Source: Platanthera guangdongensis (Eukaryota > Streptophyta > Magnoliopsida > Asparagales > Orchidaceae). From it: 64,000 nt of DNA. The position numbers and the translations under genes are program-made. The stretch spans positions 60,889,885 through 60,953,884 of the forward strand of contig CM077161.1 of the NCBI GenBank assembly GCA_039583875.1. The letters are read 5' to 3'. Under the pieces are notes generated by a model. The model searched no databases. It was not told where the DNA came from and was given only the letters and a program-made list of their open reading frames with translations. Shown here one piece after another: positions 34,101 to 44,471 of the stretch. Numbering within the stretch: the first letter of the stretch is position 1; every line of letters starts with the position of its first letter.

Positions 34101-34780
34101 GCATAAGTGTATGCCTAGCAACACTCTTGAAGTCAACATTTTACTCCATCATGCAATCCTTAGTCAACACAACATTCTTTATTCTACGTTCAAGTGATAA
34201 ACAAGCTTGGCGTGTGCAAGTGCTTAAGTACATGTTCTCAAGTGGGTGCTATGGAGTGCAATGCAAATGCAAATGATATAATAATAAATGCTTCTAGTAT
34301 GTGAGTGGAATGTGCACTTGAGCGGATAACAACTCGAGTCTCTCCCCCACTAGACTTAATCTATGCAACCTAACATAGGATTTGCAATACAAACAACGAA
34401 ATATAAGTCGAGGGAGAGGTTACCGCATACTAAGAAAATGAGCATACCAGAAGACGCGAGAAATCTTGAAGTTAAACGTGCAAAACATTCACTCACTCTA
34501 TCGCGCAAGTGAAGGGCCAACCTGCAAAAGAGCTCCCGCAAAAATTGTATATACAATGACAATATCAAATTTAATCTAAGCTATACAACATGTAAAGCTA
34601 TTTTTAAAACCGTAAAAATAACAAACTATACCTACTCCTAGATAAGTACTGGGGTTATTGTCCACCTAGCACGACTTATTAGGCTAATGAAAAGTTCTAG
34701 CTAATGGGCCTATGAAACAAAAGATGCACAGGTAACTGGCCAAATATCTGTTGCGGTAGCGAGCACCGAAACGGAGATAA
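34101..34780 (-). mobile_element. Internal 3' fragment of a Tat-like element
   Basis: The reverse complement matches 9995-10400: CAATAACCCCAGTA at the far end, GCGTCTTCTGGTATGCTCA, and a GTGGGGGAGAG-like block. No coding frame. It may be the 3' part of the minus-strand Tat-like element whose 5' LTR is at 46329-48051, split by the chromovirus at 34781-43847. Confidence 0.55.
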
Positions 34781-36628
34781 TGTAGTTAGCCGATGCAACT
34801 CAGTCGCCTCACCCTCTTACTTTCCTCCATGAAAGTCCACATGGTAGGGTTCGAGCGCATAAAGGATGAATACGCCACATGCCCTGATTTTCAGGAGCCA
34901 TACTTATCTGCCCAGGATAGCTCTCCCACGACCATCACGGCCTATTCACTTAGAGACAGATACTTATTCAAACACGGAAAATTGTGTATCCCCCACTCCT
35001 CTTTGCGACTCCACATCATTTGGGAGTTACATAGTGGTGGCTTGAGTGGCCACTTTGGCAGAGACAAAACGATAACGCTCGTGGAGGAGAAATTCTTTTG
35101 GCCTAAACTAAAGGCGATGGTTGGGAAAGTTGTGAGCAGTTGCCGTACGTGCCAAGTTTCTAAAGGTACTAAGTCCAATGTAGGTTTATACACTCCGCTA
35201 CATATTCCGTCCGTCCCGTGGGAAGACGTGAGCATGGACTTTATATTAGGCCTTCCCCCCACCCTGCGACGTCATGATTCTATACTCGTTGTTGTGGATA
35301 GGTTCTCCAAGATGGCGTACTTCCTCCCCTGTAGTAAGACCAACGACGCCTCTCACATTGCGAAACTGTATTTTAAAGACGTCGTTAGTCATCGTGGCGT
35401 TCCGAAGACTATTGTCTCAGATAGGGACGTCAAGTTCACTAGCTACTTTTGGAAAACCTTGTGGGTTCTTATGGGCACAAAATTATTATTCTCCGCAGCT
35501 TATCACCCACAAACTGATGGCCAGACGGAAGTAGTCAATCGGAGCCTAGGAAATCTTCTTCGATGTCTCGTGAGCGACCATAAAGGCACTTGGGATTTAC
35601 TGCTTCCACATGCACAACTGGCTTACAATAATTCTAAAAATCGGTCCACGGGTATGTCTCCGAATGAAATTGTCCACGGGTATAAGGCCCCTGTGCCACT
35701 TGACTTGGTCCCCTTACCTCCCACATACAAAACAAGTCAATTTGCACAATCCTTCGCCCAACATATTCACGACTTACATGCACGTATACGAGCTACCTTG
35801 ACTGCTCAATATGAGTCTTATCAAGCGCACGCTAATCTACATAGGAAGGTGTCACACTTTAAGGTCGGCGATCTGGTTTTAGTACGGTTAGTTCCCGAAC
35901 GAATGCCAACTGGCACCGTTAAAAAGTTAGCTCCAAAACGCGCCGGTCCTTTTCGGATTATCAAGAAGCTAGGTGACAACGCTTTCGTTTTGGATTTGCC
36001 TGCTGAATGGGGTATCTCCCCTATTTTTAATGTCTCGGATTTGACGTTGTTTGTTGCGCCTCCACAAGAGTTGGTTTCTTTGTCGTCTTCTCCCTCTACT
36101 GAAATTTCTAATGGGTTGGGGAGTGGTAGTTTGGATGATCTCTCTCCTCCGGTCCCCGCAGGTATAACATCGGATGGTACGTTGCCTTCTTTTATTCCTA
36201 CTGCTGACATGTTTCCCAGGTTTCCCAAGATGTTTCTCCATCCAGACATGATACTCGCTGCTGAGCCACTTACTACTCCTGACGGTACTACCTACCGCTT
36301 CCTCATCCGTTGGCGTGACCGCCCACCGTCGGACGACTCATGAGTACTCGCGACAGAGCTTCAACGTTTGGATGTCGAGCTTCTCCGCCGTTTTCTATCA
36401 GCCCACGCATCGGAGATGCGCGATTTTGAGTGGGGGAGGATTGATGGCGCGGCCCCTCCAACACGTCCTGATGATGACCTGGTTGCTGCGGCCCCTCCAA
36501 CACTTCCTGATGATGACCCGGTTGCTGCGGCGCAACAAGTTAAAGATTTGCGGCGTCATGACAACGCCACGGACGCTAACGGAAAGCTGCGATACAACCT
36601 CCGTCCGCGGCGCGCAAAGCTTGCTTAA
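34781..36628 (+). pseudogene. pol: Copy A: integrase-chromodomain 3' end of pol
   Basis: Nearly identical to the end of copy B from the LSRLTLLLSS segment onward. It holds the HHCC finger (ELHSGGLSGHF, then CRTCQ), the D,D,E core (SMDFILGLP, VSDRDVKF, GQTEVVN), GPF and the chromodomain. A TGA at 36341-36343 replaces the Trp codon of DDSW in copy B and removes the C-terminal tail. RT and protease are absent because the copy starts at a breakpoint near 34775-34785. Confidence 0.88.
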
Positions 36629-37642
36629 TAATTCTACTTAGTTTAATTTTAATTGCTTAAAACATTTGGCTTGTATTATTTTTATTTTCATGTTGGTGTG
36701 CTATTAAACCCTTGGTGTGTATGTAACCGCCCGGATGGATGAGATTTCATCTCCATCATGGATGGTTGGATCTCTTTTGTAACTCCTATTTAAAGGAGGC
36801 TATTATGATGAGTTACACATTGGAAAAAGAAACCTAAAGAAACCCCCCTTGAGGAATTTCGGCCACCATGGTGGAAGCCATAGCCCCCTCCTCCCCTTTG
36901 GTGTGAAGCCAAGCCTTGCCTCCTCCATCCCCGTTCGGTGCGACTCCGGCGTGGCTTCTCTCGGTGCGACTCCGTGGAAGAAGGAAGCAGCCCCTTCGGT
37001 GTGAAACCGGTGGAACCGTGGAGAGAGTGATTCTCCCACAAATATTGTGTGATCTTCTTCTTGGTTGGGTAATCTCTTCCCTATCTTTGTGTTTCTTGCT
37101 GTGAGAATTTTGTGGAGGTTATTCATCCGTCTTTTCCGCGATTTTAAAGTGTTTTTTCGCTTGCAAATCTGAATCGAACGTTGCTATTGACCCTCTTGTT
37201 TTCCGGATTGGAAGATCCGCTAGAGAACAAACTAGGCCAAGCCTTGACTTGTTCTCCAAGATTGGGCACGCTTTGGTGCTAACAAGGGAGTTAATCTCAA
37301 CTTGTTCTTGATCCCTCCTTATCGTTTACCGCCGCTCCTAAATATATTTTTGCGGCGATTGACGGCTTATTGTGAAAAGAATAGATGCTTGTGTAGGTGC
37401 GGTGAGATGTGTGCTTGTTGGAGAGGTAGGTCCTAAGGTCGTGGTATCGAGTCCGGCTAGGCGCGAGTTGTGTGCTTGTTGGAGAGTAGGTCCTAAGGAC
37501 GTTGTATCGAGTCCCGTATTTTGAGAGCCAACCGACCCCTTTTCGTTCGCTTTTGGTCGGAGCACTCTCCTTTTTTCTATGTTCTGTGATGGGTACCCGC
37601 CGTTAGCGTAAGCACGTCCATCTCACAAACATCCCTACACCA
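36442..37642 (+). repeat. LTR1 of the tandem chromovirus (1201 bp)
   Basis: Start TGATGGCGCGG after the polypurine tract GAGTGGGGGAGGAT; end CTACACCA before the primer-binding site. A TATA-like CTATTTAAAGGAGG is near 36788. A 39-bp unit is duplicated at the start (two copies of a 13-residue Pro/Asp peptide) and a 60-bp unit is duplicated near 37410-37520. No CpG-dyad array is present, unlike the other LTRs here. The start is inferred from the tract, since both copies are preceded by pol. Confidence 0.75.
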
Positions 37643-37645
37643 ATT

Positions 37646-37657
37646 TGGTATCAGAGG
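37646..37657 (+). other. Primer-binding site of the tandem chromovirus
   Basis: TGGTATCAGAGG, three bases after LTR1; initiator tRNA-Met type. 37658-37913 is an AT-rich leader with an A-tract and no gene. Confidence 0.82.
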
Positions 37658-37913
37658 GAGGTTGTTTCAACTTTCACGTTGCAAACATCCTCTCTGCGTT
37701 CCTTGTTAGAGATCCGATCGTTAGAACTCAAAAAAATTATTTTCTGTGGTCTGCAAATAGCGGGCTGAAATCTTTATTTTTCAGCAAAATTTCAAAAAAA
37801 AAAATTTTAACGATCTACGTGTTATTCACAACGGGAGTATATAAAAATATCTTATTTTCAATATAGCTTCCGTCCTAGGAAAATTCATCTTGCCTGGGGC
37901 CTCCCAAACCTGA

Positions 37914-39047
37914 ATGCGCACTAGGCTAGGAACGGAGTACGCAACCCCGTCTACGTCTAGGATGGTTGCGAACGAGCATGGTGATCCCAACACCGAGGCT
38001 ATAGCAGGTCTTCGTGCCGAAATGACAGAGCTTAGGAACGCCTTAGCCCTGATCCTACAAAATCAAGCAAGGCCACCCCCACCTCCCGTTAATGCTGCGC
38101 AGCCCAACCGGCACCAACCGAACTTTGATTCGGATTCTGAGGGAAACTCTCCCCGTATGCCCCCTCGAGAACCCCGCCCCGAGCGAGGCTTTGATATCAC
38201 GAGGGCTATCAAGATAGATGCCCCCACCTATGATGGCATGGGAGATCCCCAGATCTTCCTCCATTGGGCTATAGACATGGAGTGCTATTTCGAATGGCAC
38301 AACCTCACGGACCCCCAAAAGGTTCAAGTTGCCAGGATGAAATTAATGTGACGTACCAAAACCTATTGGCTGAATGAAGAACGTAGGTTAGGAGCTGGGC
38401 ACGGGGCCCCACTCATTGGATGGGCTGTTATGAAGAACCTGCTAGCCGATCAGTACGTTCCCGCGTACCATCGGACGCAAATGTTCGATGAGCTTGCCAC
38501 CCTTCGGCAAGGCTCAATGTCTGTTGCTGAATATATGGGAGAACTTAAGGACCGTATGATACGATGTGACCTTCGAGAGATCCCTGAAGTAACTTTATCT
38601 AGATTTCGAAAGGGACTTCACCCTGACATTCAGCGGAAACTCTTGCGTTATGGTCACACGGACTTGAATACGACTTTCAATGCCGCCTTGGACATTGAAA
38701 AGAACCTAGCATCTAAAGCTCACTCCCGTTATTCTAATGCGAAGAATAAGTCCACCGCTGGGGCATCTTCTTCCACTTTTCCTGATAAAGGAAAATTTAG
38801 ATCCTCCGAGTCGAAATCCGTTGTGATTACCGCGAGAAATACCAAGAACCCCGCTAGTGAGCGTATCCCCGTTGGAAAGGTTAGCAAGGCTAACACCACT
38901 TGTTACTCATGAGGTGTTCAAGGCCACTATGCCTACGAATGCCCCACCAAGACGAAGGCCATAGCCTTACTAGAGTCCACTACCGACCCTGACGACTATG
39001 TCCATGAGGCCGAAGAGGAGAGCGACCTTGACGGAGTCCCTAGTGAC
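37914..39047 (+). pseudogene. gag: Gag of the tandem chromovirus, two nonsense codons
   Basis: ATG 37914 (MRTRLGTEY). Motifs: helical N-terminus (GLRAEMTELRNAL), gag core (DPQIFLHWAIDMEC, then KNLLADQYVPAYH and SVAEYMGELKDR). A Lys/Ser-rich linker and one zinc knuckle follow. Stop 1 is TGA at 38349-38351. Stop 2 is TGA at 38910-38912 and falls exactly on the second Cys of the knuckle (CYS*GVQGHYAYEC). Both are single-base changes; the frame is otherwise continuous into pol. Confidence 0.86.
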
Positions 39048-42000
39048 TTGGAGGACGATCACCGCCTTATGGTGATGCGTTGCATTATGACCACTCCTCG
39101 TCCTGTAGACGACTGGAAGAGGACGAGCATCTTTTCCCTGATCTTTAAGAGTGGAGAAAAACTTTGCAAATTAGTTATTGATGGTGGTAGTTGCGTAAAC
39201 GCTGTTTCTGAGAATGCCGTTAAGCGTATGTCCTTGACTGTCGAGCCGCACCCGACCCCCTACCAGGTCGCTTGGATTAGTAAGGTTACTATTAAGGTTA
39301 CCCAACGATGCCTAGTCCCCCTGTCTTTCAAATCCTACTCGGATGAGGTTTGGTGCGACGTCCTACCAATGGACGTTTGTCATGTGTTATTAGGCCGCCC
39401 TTGGCTATATGACCGTGATGTGACGCACTATGGTCATGCCAACACTTATGAGTTTAAATTCAATGGCAAGATCGTCACCTTGAGACCGTCTGTGCCAAAA
39501 GAGCCGGTAGTGTTGGCTAAGGATACCACCATCCCAGTTGAGAGGAAAGCCTTGAGTTTAGTTGGTAGGAAGGAATTTGTGAAGGATCCCTTTATTGGGG
39601 GAATAATGTACGCTCTTGTACTTCTGAGTGAAAAAACTGACGGTGGCGTGTTGGAAGAATTACCCCGAGAGCTACGGGTATTGTTGGATGAGTTTAGGGA
39701 TGTATACCCGGAGGAGTTGCCTTCGTCGTTACCACCGCTTAGAGATATACAACACGCAATAGACCTTATCCCCGGATCGTCCTTACCCAACCAACCACAC
39801 TTTAGGCTTAATCCAACTGCCCACATAGAGTTACAAACCCAGATAGAGGAGTTGTTAAATAAGGGATTTATTAGGACGAGTATGAGCCCATGTGCTGTCC
39901 CTGCTCTTCTTGCCCCTAAGAAGGATGGCACCTGGCGCATGTGTGTTGATAGCCGAGCTCTCAACAAAATTACTATAAAATATAGGTTTCCAATTCCGCG
40001 ACTAGATGATCTCTTGGATGTCCTATCGGGTGCCACTATCTTCTCTAAACTGGACTTACGGAGTGGTTACCACCAAATCAGGATCCGAGAGGGGGATGAG
40101 TGGAAGACGGCGTTCAAGTCTAAGGACGGGTTGTATGAATGGCTTGTGATGCCCTTTGGGCTATCCAATGCCCCCAGCACCTTCTCCCGGATGATGACGC
40201 ACATCTTTAGGCCATATATGGGGAAGTTTGTTGTAGTGTATTTTGATGACATCCTAGTGTTTAGTACCTCCCCCGCCAAACACCTCTCTCACATCAAAGT
40301 AGTCCTCTCCACCTTAAGGACTGAAACCTTATATCTAAATCTAAAGAAATGCACGTTTTATGTTTCGGAGGTTGAATTCTTAGGTTATATAGTTGGCTCT
40401 GAAGGAATTCGTGTTGACCCAGGAAAGGTTCAAGTGATTAGAGACTGGCCCGAGCCCACTAGCCTTCGTGAGGTGCGTAGTTTCCACGGGTTAGCTACCT
40501 TTTATCGTCGTTTCATACGTGATTTTAGTAGCATTATGGCACCCATTACGGACTGCATGAAGAAAGGAGAATTCACATGGTCCAAATCCGCCACGTTTGC
40601 ATTCCATCGTATTAAGGAGCTTATGACCGAAGCACCGGTGTTACGTCTCCCTGACTTCACCAATGTCTTCGAGCTTACTTGTGATGCATCTGGCGTAGGG
40701 ATTGGAGGTGTCTTGAGTCAAGAGGGTCACCCGGTTAGTTATTTTAGTGAGAAGTTAGCGGGTGCCAAATTAAATTATTCCAATTACGATAGGGAGTTTT
40801 ATGCGGTCATTAGATGTTTGCATCATTGGAGGCACTACCTCCTTCATAAGGAGTTCGTGATCCTCTCTGATCATGAAGCGTTGCGATTCATCAATGGTCA
40901 GCACAAAATCAGGCCGCGCCACGCTAAATGGGTATCCTTCTTGCAAGAATACACATTTACTCTCAAGCACCTTAAGGGGACCGACAATCGAGTTGCCGAT
41001 GCACTCAGTCGCCTCACCCTCTTACTTTCCTCCATGCAAGTCCACGTGGTAGGGTTCGAGCGCATAAAGGATGAATACGCCACATGCCCTGATTTTCAGG
41101 AGCCATACTTATCTGCCCAGGATAGCTCTCCCACGACCATCACGGCCTATTCACTTAGAGACGGATACTTATTCAAACACGGAAAATTGTGTATCCCCCA
41201 CTCTTCTTTGCGACTCCACATCATTTGGGAGTTACATAGTGGTGGCTTGAGTGGCCACTTTGGCAGAGACAAAACGATAACGCTCGTGGAGGAGAAATTC
41301 TTTTGGCCTAAACTAAAGGCGATGGTTGGGAAAGTTGTGAGCAGTTGCCGTACGTGCCAAGTTTCTAAAGGTACTAAGTCCAATGTAGGTTTATACACTC
41401 CGCTACCTATTCCGTCCGTCCCGTGGGAAGACGTGAGCATGGACTTTGTATTAGGCCTTCCCCCCACCCTGCGACGTCATGATTCTATACTCGTTGTTGT
41501 GGATAGGTTCTCCAAGATGGCGTACTTCCTCCCCTGTAGTAAGACCAACGACGCCTCTCACATTGCGAAACTGTATTTTAAAGACGTCGTTAGTCATCGT
41601 GGCGTTCCGAAGACTATTGTCTCAGATAGGGACGTCAAGTTCACTAGCTACTTTTGGAAAACCTTGTGGGTTCTTATGGGCACAAAATTATTATTCTCCG
41701 CGGCTTATCACACACAAACTGATGGCCAGACGGAAGTAGTCAATCGGAGCCTAGGAAATCTTCTTCGATGTCTCGTGAGCGACCATAAAGGCACTTGGGA
41801 TTTACTGCTTCCACATGCACAACTGGCTTACAATAATTCTAAAAATCGGTCCACGGGTATGTCTCCGAATGAAATTGTCCACGGGTATAAGGCCCCTGTG
41901 CCACTTGACTTGGTCCCCTTACCTCCCACATACAAAACAAGTCAATTTGCACAATCCTTCGCCCAACATATTCACGACTTACATGCACGTATACGAGCTA

Positions 42001-42833
42001 CCTTGACTGCTCAATATGAGTCTTATCAAGCGCACGCTAATCTACATAGGAAGGTGTCACACTTTAAGGTCGGCGATCTGGTTTTAGTACGGTTAGTTCC
42101 CGAACGAATGCCAACTGGCACCGTTAAAAAGTTAGCTCCAAAACGCGCCGGTCCTTTTCGGATTATCAAGAAGCTAGGTGACAACGCTTTCGTTTTGGAT
42201 TTGCCTGCTGAATGGGGTATCTCCCCTATTTTTAATGTCTCGGATTTGACGTTGTTTGTTGCGCCTCCACAAGAGTTGGTTTCTTTGTCGTCTTCTCCCT
42301 CCACTGAAATTTCTAATGGGTTGGGGAGTGGTAGTTTGGATGATCTCTCTCCTCCGGTCCCCGCAGGTATAACATCGGATGGTACGTTGCCTTCTTTTAT
42401 TCCTACTGCTGACATGTTTCCCAGGTTTCCCAAGATGTTTCTCCATCCAGACATGATACTCGCTGCTGAGCCACTTACTACTCCTGACGGTACTACCTAC
42501 CGCTTCCTCATCCGTTGGCGTGACCGCCCACCATCGGACGACTCATGGGTACTCGCGACAGAGCTTCAACGTTTGGATGTCGAGCTTCTCCGCCGTTTTC
42601 TATCAGCCCACGCATCGGATATGCGCGATTTTGAGTGGGGGAGGATTGATGGCGCGGCCCCTCCAACACGTCCTGATGATGACCCGGTTGCTGCGGCCCC
42701 TCCAACACTTCCTGATGATGACCCGGTTGCTGCGGCGCAACAAGTTAAAGATTTGCGGCGTCATGACTACGCCATGGACGCTAACGGAAAGCTGCGATAC
42801 AACCTCCGTCCGCGGCGCGCAAAGCTTGCTTAA
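38913..42833 (+). CDS. pol: Intact Pol frame of the tandem chromovirus (PR-RT-RH-IN-chromodomain)
   Basis: The frame is open without a break from the gag stop to TAA at 42831-42833. Numbering from 39048: protease LVIDGGSCVN at 42-51; RT with active site YFDDILVFS at 398-406; RNase H starting LTCDASGVGIGG near 547 with SDHEAL near 614; integrase HHCC finger ELHSGGLSGHF..CRTCQ near 725-770; D,D,E core (SMDFVLGLP, VSDRDVKF, GQTEVVN); GPF; chromodomain FLIRWRDRPPSDDSWV; and a Pro/Asp tail. Chromodomains direct integration toward heterochromatin. The last 62 codons lie inside LTR2. There is no start codon of its own, and translation would have to pass the two gag stops. Every catalytic motif I checked is present. 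Confidence 0.9.
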   Translation, partial: GVQGHYAYECPTKTKAIALLESTTDPDDYVHEAEEESDLDGVPSDLEDDHRLMVMRCIMTTPRPVDDWKRTSIFSLIFKSGEKLCKLVIDGGSCVNAVSENAVKRMSLTVEPHPTPYQVAWISKVTIKVTQRCLVPLSFKSYSDEVWCDVLPMDVCHVLLGRPWLYDRDVTHYGHANTYEFKFNGKIVTLRPSVPKEPVVLAKDTTIPVERKALSLVGRKEFVKDPFIGGIMYALVLLSEKTDGGVLEELPRELRVLLDEFRDVYPEELPSSLPPLRDIQHAIDLIPGSSLPNQPHFRLNPTAHIELQTQIEELLNKGFIRTSMSPCAVPALLAPKKDGTWRMCVDSRALNKITIKYRFPIPRLDDLLDVLSGATIFSKLDLRSGYHQIRIREGDEWKTAFKSKDGLYEWLVMPFGLSNAPSTFSRMMTHIFRPYMGKFVVVYFDDILVFSTSPAKHLSHIKVVLSTLRTETLYLNLKKCTFYVSEVEFLGYIVGSEGIRVDPGKVQVIRDWPEPTSLREVRSFHGLATFYRRFIRDFSSIMAPITDCMKKGEFTWSKSATFAFHRIKELMTEAPVLRLPDFTNVFELTCDASGVGIGGVLSQEGHPVSYFSEKLAGAKLNYSNYDREFYAVIRCLHHWRHYLLHKEFVILSDHEALRFINGQHKIRPRHAKWVSFLQEYTFTLKHLKGTDNRVADALSRLTLLLSSMQVHVVGFERIKDEYATCPDFQEPYLSAQDSSPTTITAYSLRDGYLFKHGKLCIPHSSLRLHIIWELHSGGLSGHFGRDKTITLVEEKFFWPKLKAMVGKVVSSCRTCQVSKGTKSNVGLYTPLPIPSVPWEDVSMDFVLGLPPTLRRHDSILVVVDRFSKMAYFLPCSKTNDASHIAKLYFKDVVSHRGVPKTIVSDRDVKFTSYFWKTLWVLMGTKLLFSAAYHTQTDGQTEVVNRSLGNLLRCLVSDHKGTWDLLLPHAQLAYNNSKNRSTGMSPNEIVHGYKAPVPLDLVPLPPTYKTSQFAQSFAQHIHDLHARIRATLTAQYESYQAHANLHRKVSHFKVGDLVLVRLVPERMPTGTVKKLAPKRAGPFRIIKKLGDNAFVLDLPAEWGISPIFNVSDLTLFVAPPQELVSLSSSPSTEISNGLGSGSLDDLSPPVPAGITSDGTLPSFIPTADMFPRFPKMFLHPDMILAAEPLTTPDGTTYRFLIRWRDRPPSDDSWVLATELQRLDVELLRRFLSAHASDMRDFEWGRIDGAAPPTRPDDDPVAAAPPTLPDDDPVAAAQQVKDLRRHDYAMDANGKLRYNLRPRRAKLA

Positions 42834-43847
42834 TAATTCTACTTAGTTTAATTTTAATTGCTTAAAACATTTGGCTTGTATTATTTTTATTTTCATGTTG
42901 GTGTGCTATTAAACCCTTGGTGTGTATGTAACCGCCCGGATGGATGAGATTTCATCTCCATCATGGATGGTTGGATCTCTTTTGTAACTCCTATTTAAAG
43001 GAGGCTATTATGATGAGTTACACATTGGAAAAAGAAACCTAAAGAAACCCCCCTTGAGGAATTTCGGCCACCATGGTGGAAGCCATAGCCCCCTCCTCCC
43101 CTTTGGTGTGAAGCCAAGCCTTGCCTCCTCCATCCCCGTTCGGTGCGACTCCGGCGTGGCTTCTCTCGGTGCGACTCCGTGGAAGAAGGAAGCAGCCCCT
43201 TCGGTGTGAAACCGGTGGAACCGTGGAGAGAGTGATTCTCCCACAAATATTGTGTGATCTTCTTCTTGGTTGGGTAATCTCTTCCCTATCTTTGTGTTTC
43301 TTGCTGTGAGAATTTTGTGGAGGTTATTCATCCGTCTTTTCCGCGATTTTAAAGTGTTTTTTCGCTTGCAAATCTGAATCGAACGTTGCTATTGACCCTC
43401 TTGTTTTCCGGATTGGAAGATCCGCTAGAGAACAAACTAGGCCAAGCCTTGACTTGTTCTCCAAGATTGGGCACGCTTTGGTGCTAACAAGGGAGTTAAT
43501 CTTAACTTGTTCTTGATCCCTCCTTATCGTTTACCGCCGCTCCTAAATATATTTTTGCTGCGATTGACGGCTTATTGTGAAAAGAATAGATGCTTGTGTA
43601 GGTGCGGTGAGATGTGTGCTTGTTGGAGAGGTAGGTCCTAAGGTCGTGGTATCGAGTCCGGCTAGGCGCGAGTTGTGTGCTTGTTGGAGAGTAGGTCCTA
43701 AGGACGTTGTATCGAGTCCCGTATTTTGAGAGCCAACCGACCCCTTTTCGTTCGCTTTTGGTCGGAGCACTCTCCTTTTTTCTATGTTCTGTGATGGGTA
43801 CCCGCCGTTAGCGTAAGCACGTCCATCTCACAAACATCCCTACACCA
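42647..43847 (+). repeat. LTR2 (3' LTR) of the tandem chromovirus (1201 bp)
   Basis: Same length as LTR1. The polypurine tract (42633-42646) and LTR start lie inside the pol frame. Alignment with LTR1 ends exactly at CTACACCA, after which LTR1 is followed by the primer-binding site and LTR2 by unrelated sequence. Confidence 0.8.
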
Positions 43848-44466
43848 CCTCAGGCACCTAATCATCAACAAATATGGCATCATCCGCCAATTCACACAAA
43901 AAAGTAGTAGCATGATCAAGGAAAAATTGCGGAGGGGCAAAACTGCTCTCGAAACCTGGCATTCAATGAGCTGTCTCCATCGCAAAATCATCCGCTGATA
44001 CCTCCACGTTGACGGGAACAATCTCTACGTCCCATGTAGGTGCGCCCATGTGTTCCTGATCCTCTTTTTGTTTGCTAACATAAGAGTGATTGTCATCACT
44101 CAAGGGAAGCCCTAAAAATATAGCGAGGGACCCATGAAAGATCTGTATGCGGCGAGAGATTCTTCAGTAATCTCAACATACAAAGAACAAGCAAGATGTG
44201 CGATATCAGTGTATGGGCCAGGCAATACCCTGGTAGGCCTTTCCACAGTAGTCCTCCGTAAACAGGGGTTGATGCACACACGCCCACAGAGGGAGAATGC
44301 TTGCACAGACGAGGGCAATCCTTCAACATTTGGCCTATACCTTGATATAGCAAACGCCTAATACAATGCTCGACATTTAAAATAGCCAAGGCGTCAATGT
44401 ATTGACGTAAAGTGTCATATAGACGGTACTTAGCTACAGAGCACATCGCGAACAAAAATATTTGTC
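43848..44466 (-). pseudogene. Unrecognised coding fragments in the Tat-like internal region
   Basis: Minus-strand frames contain a 119-codon stretch (44096-44455). In a neighbouring frame are coding-looking segments YTDIAHLACSLYVEITEES and FFLDHATTFLCELADD with stops between. The position just after the leader suggests the 5' coding region of the element, but I do not recognise a gag or any other domain. Confidence 0.35.
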
Positions 44467-44471
44467 GAATG

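Larger units (their letters stand above)
34781..43847 (+). mobile_element. Young chromovirus in tandem: partial copy A, LTR, full internal copy B, LTR
   Basis: 34781-37642 is repeated at 40986-43847 with a constant offset of 6205 bp and only scattered substitutions. The arrangement is therefore pol 3' part, LTR1, primer-binding site, gag, pol, LTR2. The two LTRs differ at about five of 1201 positions by eye, the youngest pair in the window. The chromodomain motif RWRDRPPSDDSW makes it a chromovirus. CRM or Galadriel relatives are possible, but I cannot settle the clade. The 5' LTR of copy A is missing. After LTR2 the five bases are CCTCA; the matching left flank is lost. Confidence 0.88.

Noticed and set aside
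36790..37126. Short open frames repeated at 42995-43331
   Set aside because: They recur only because they lie in the two LTR copies of the tandem chromovirus.
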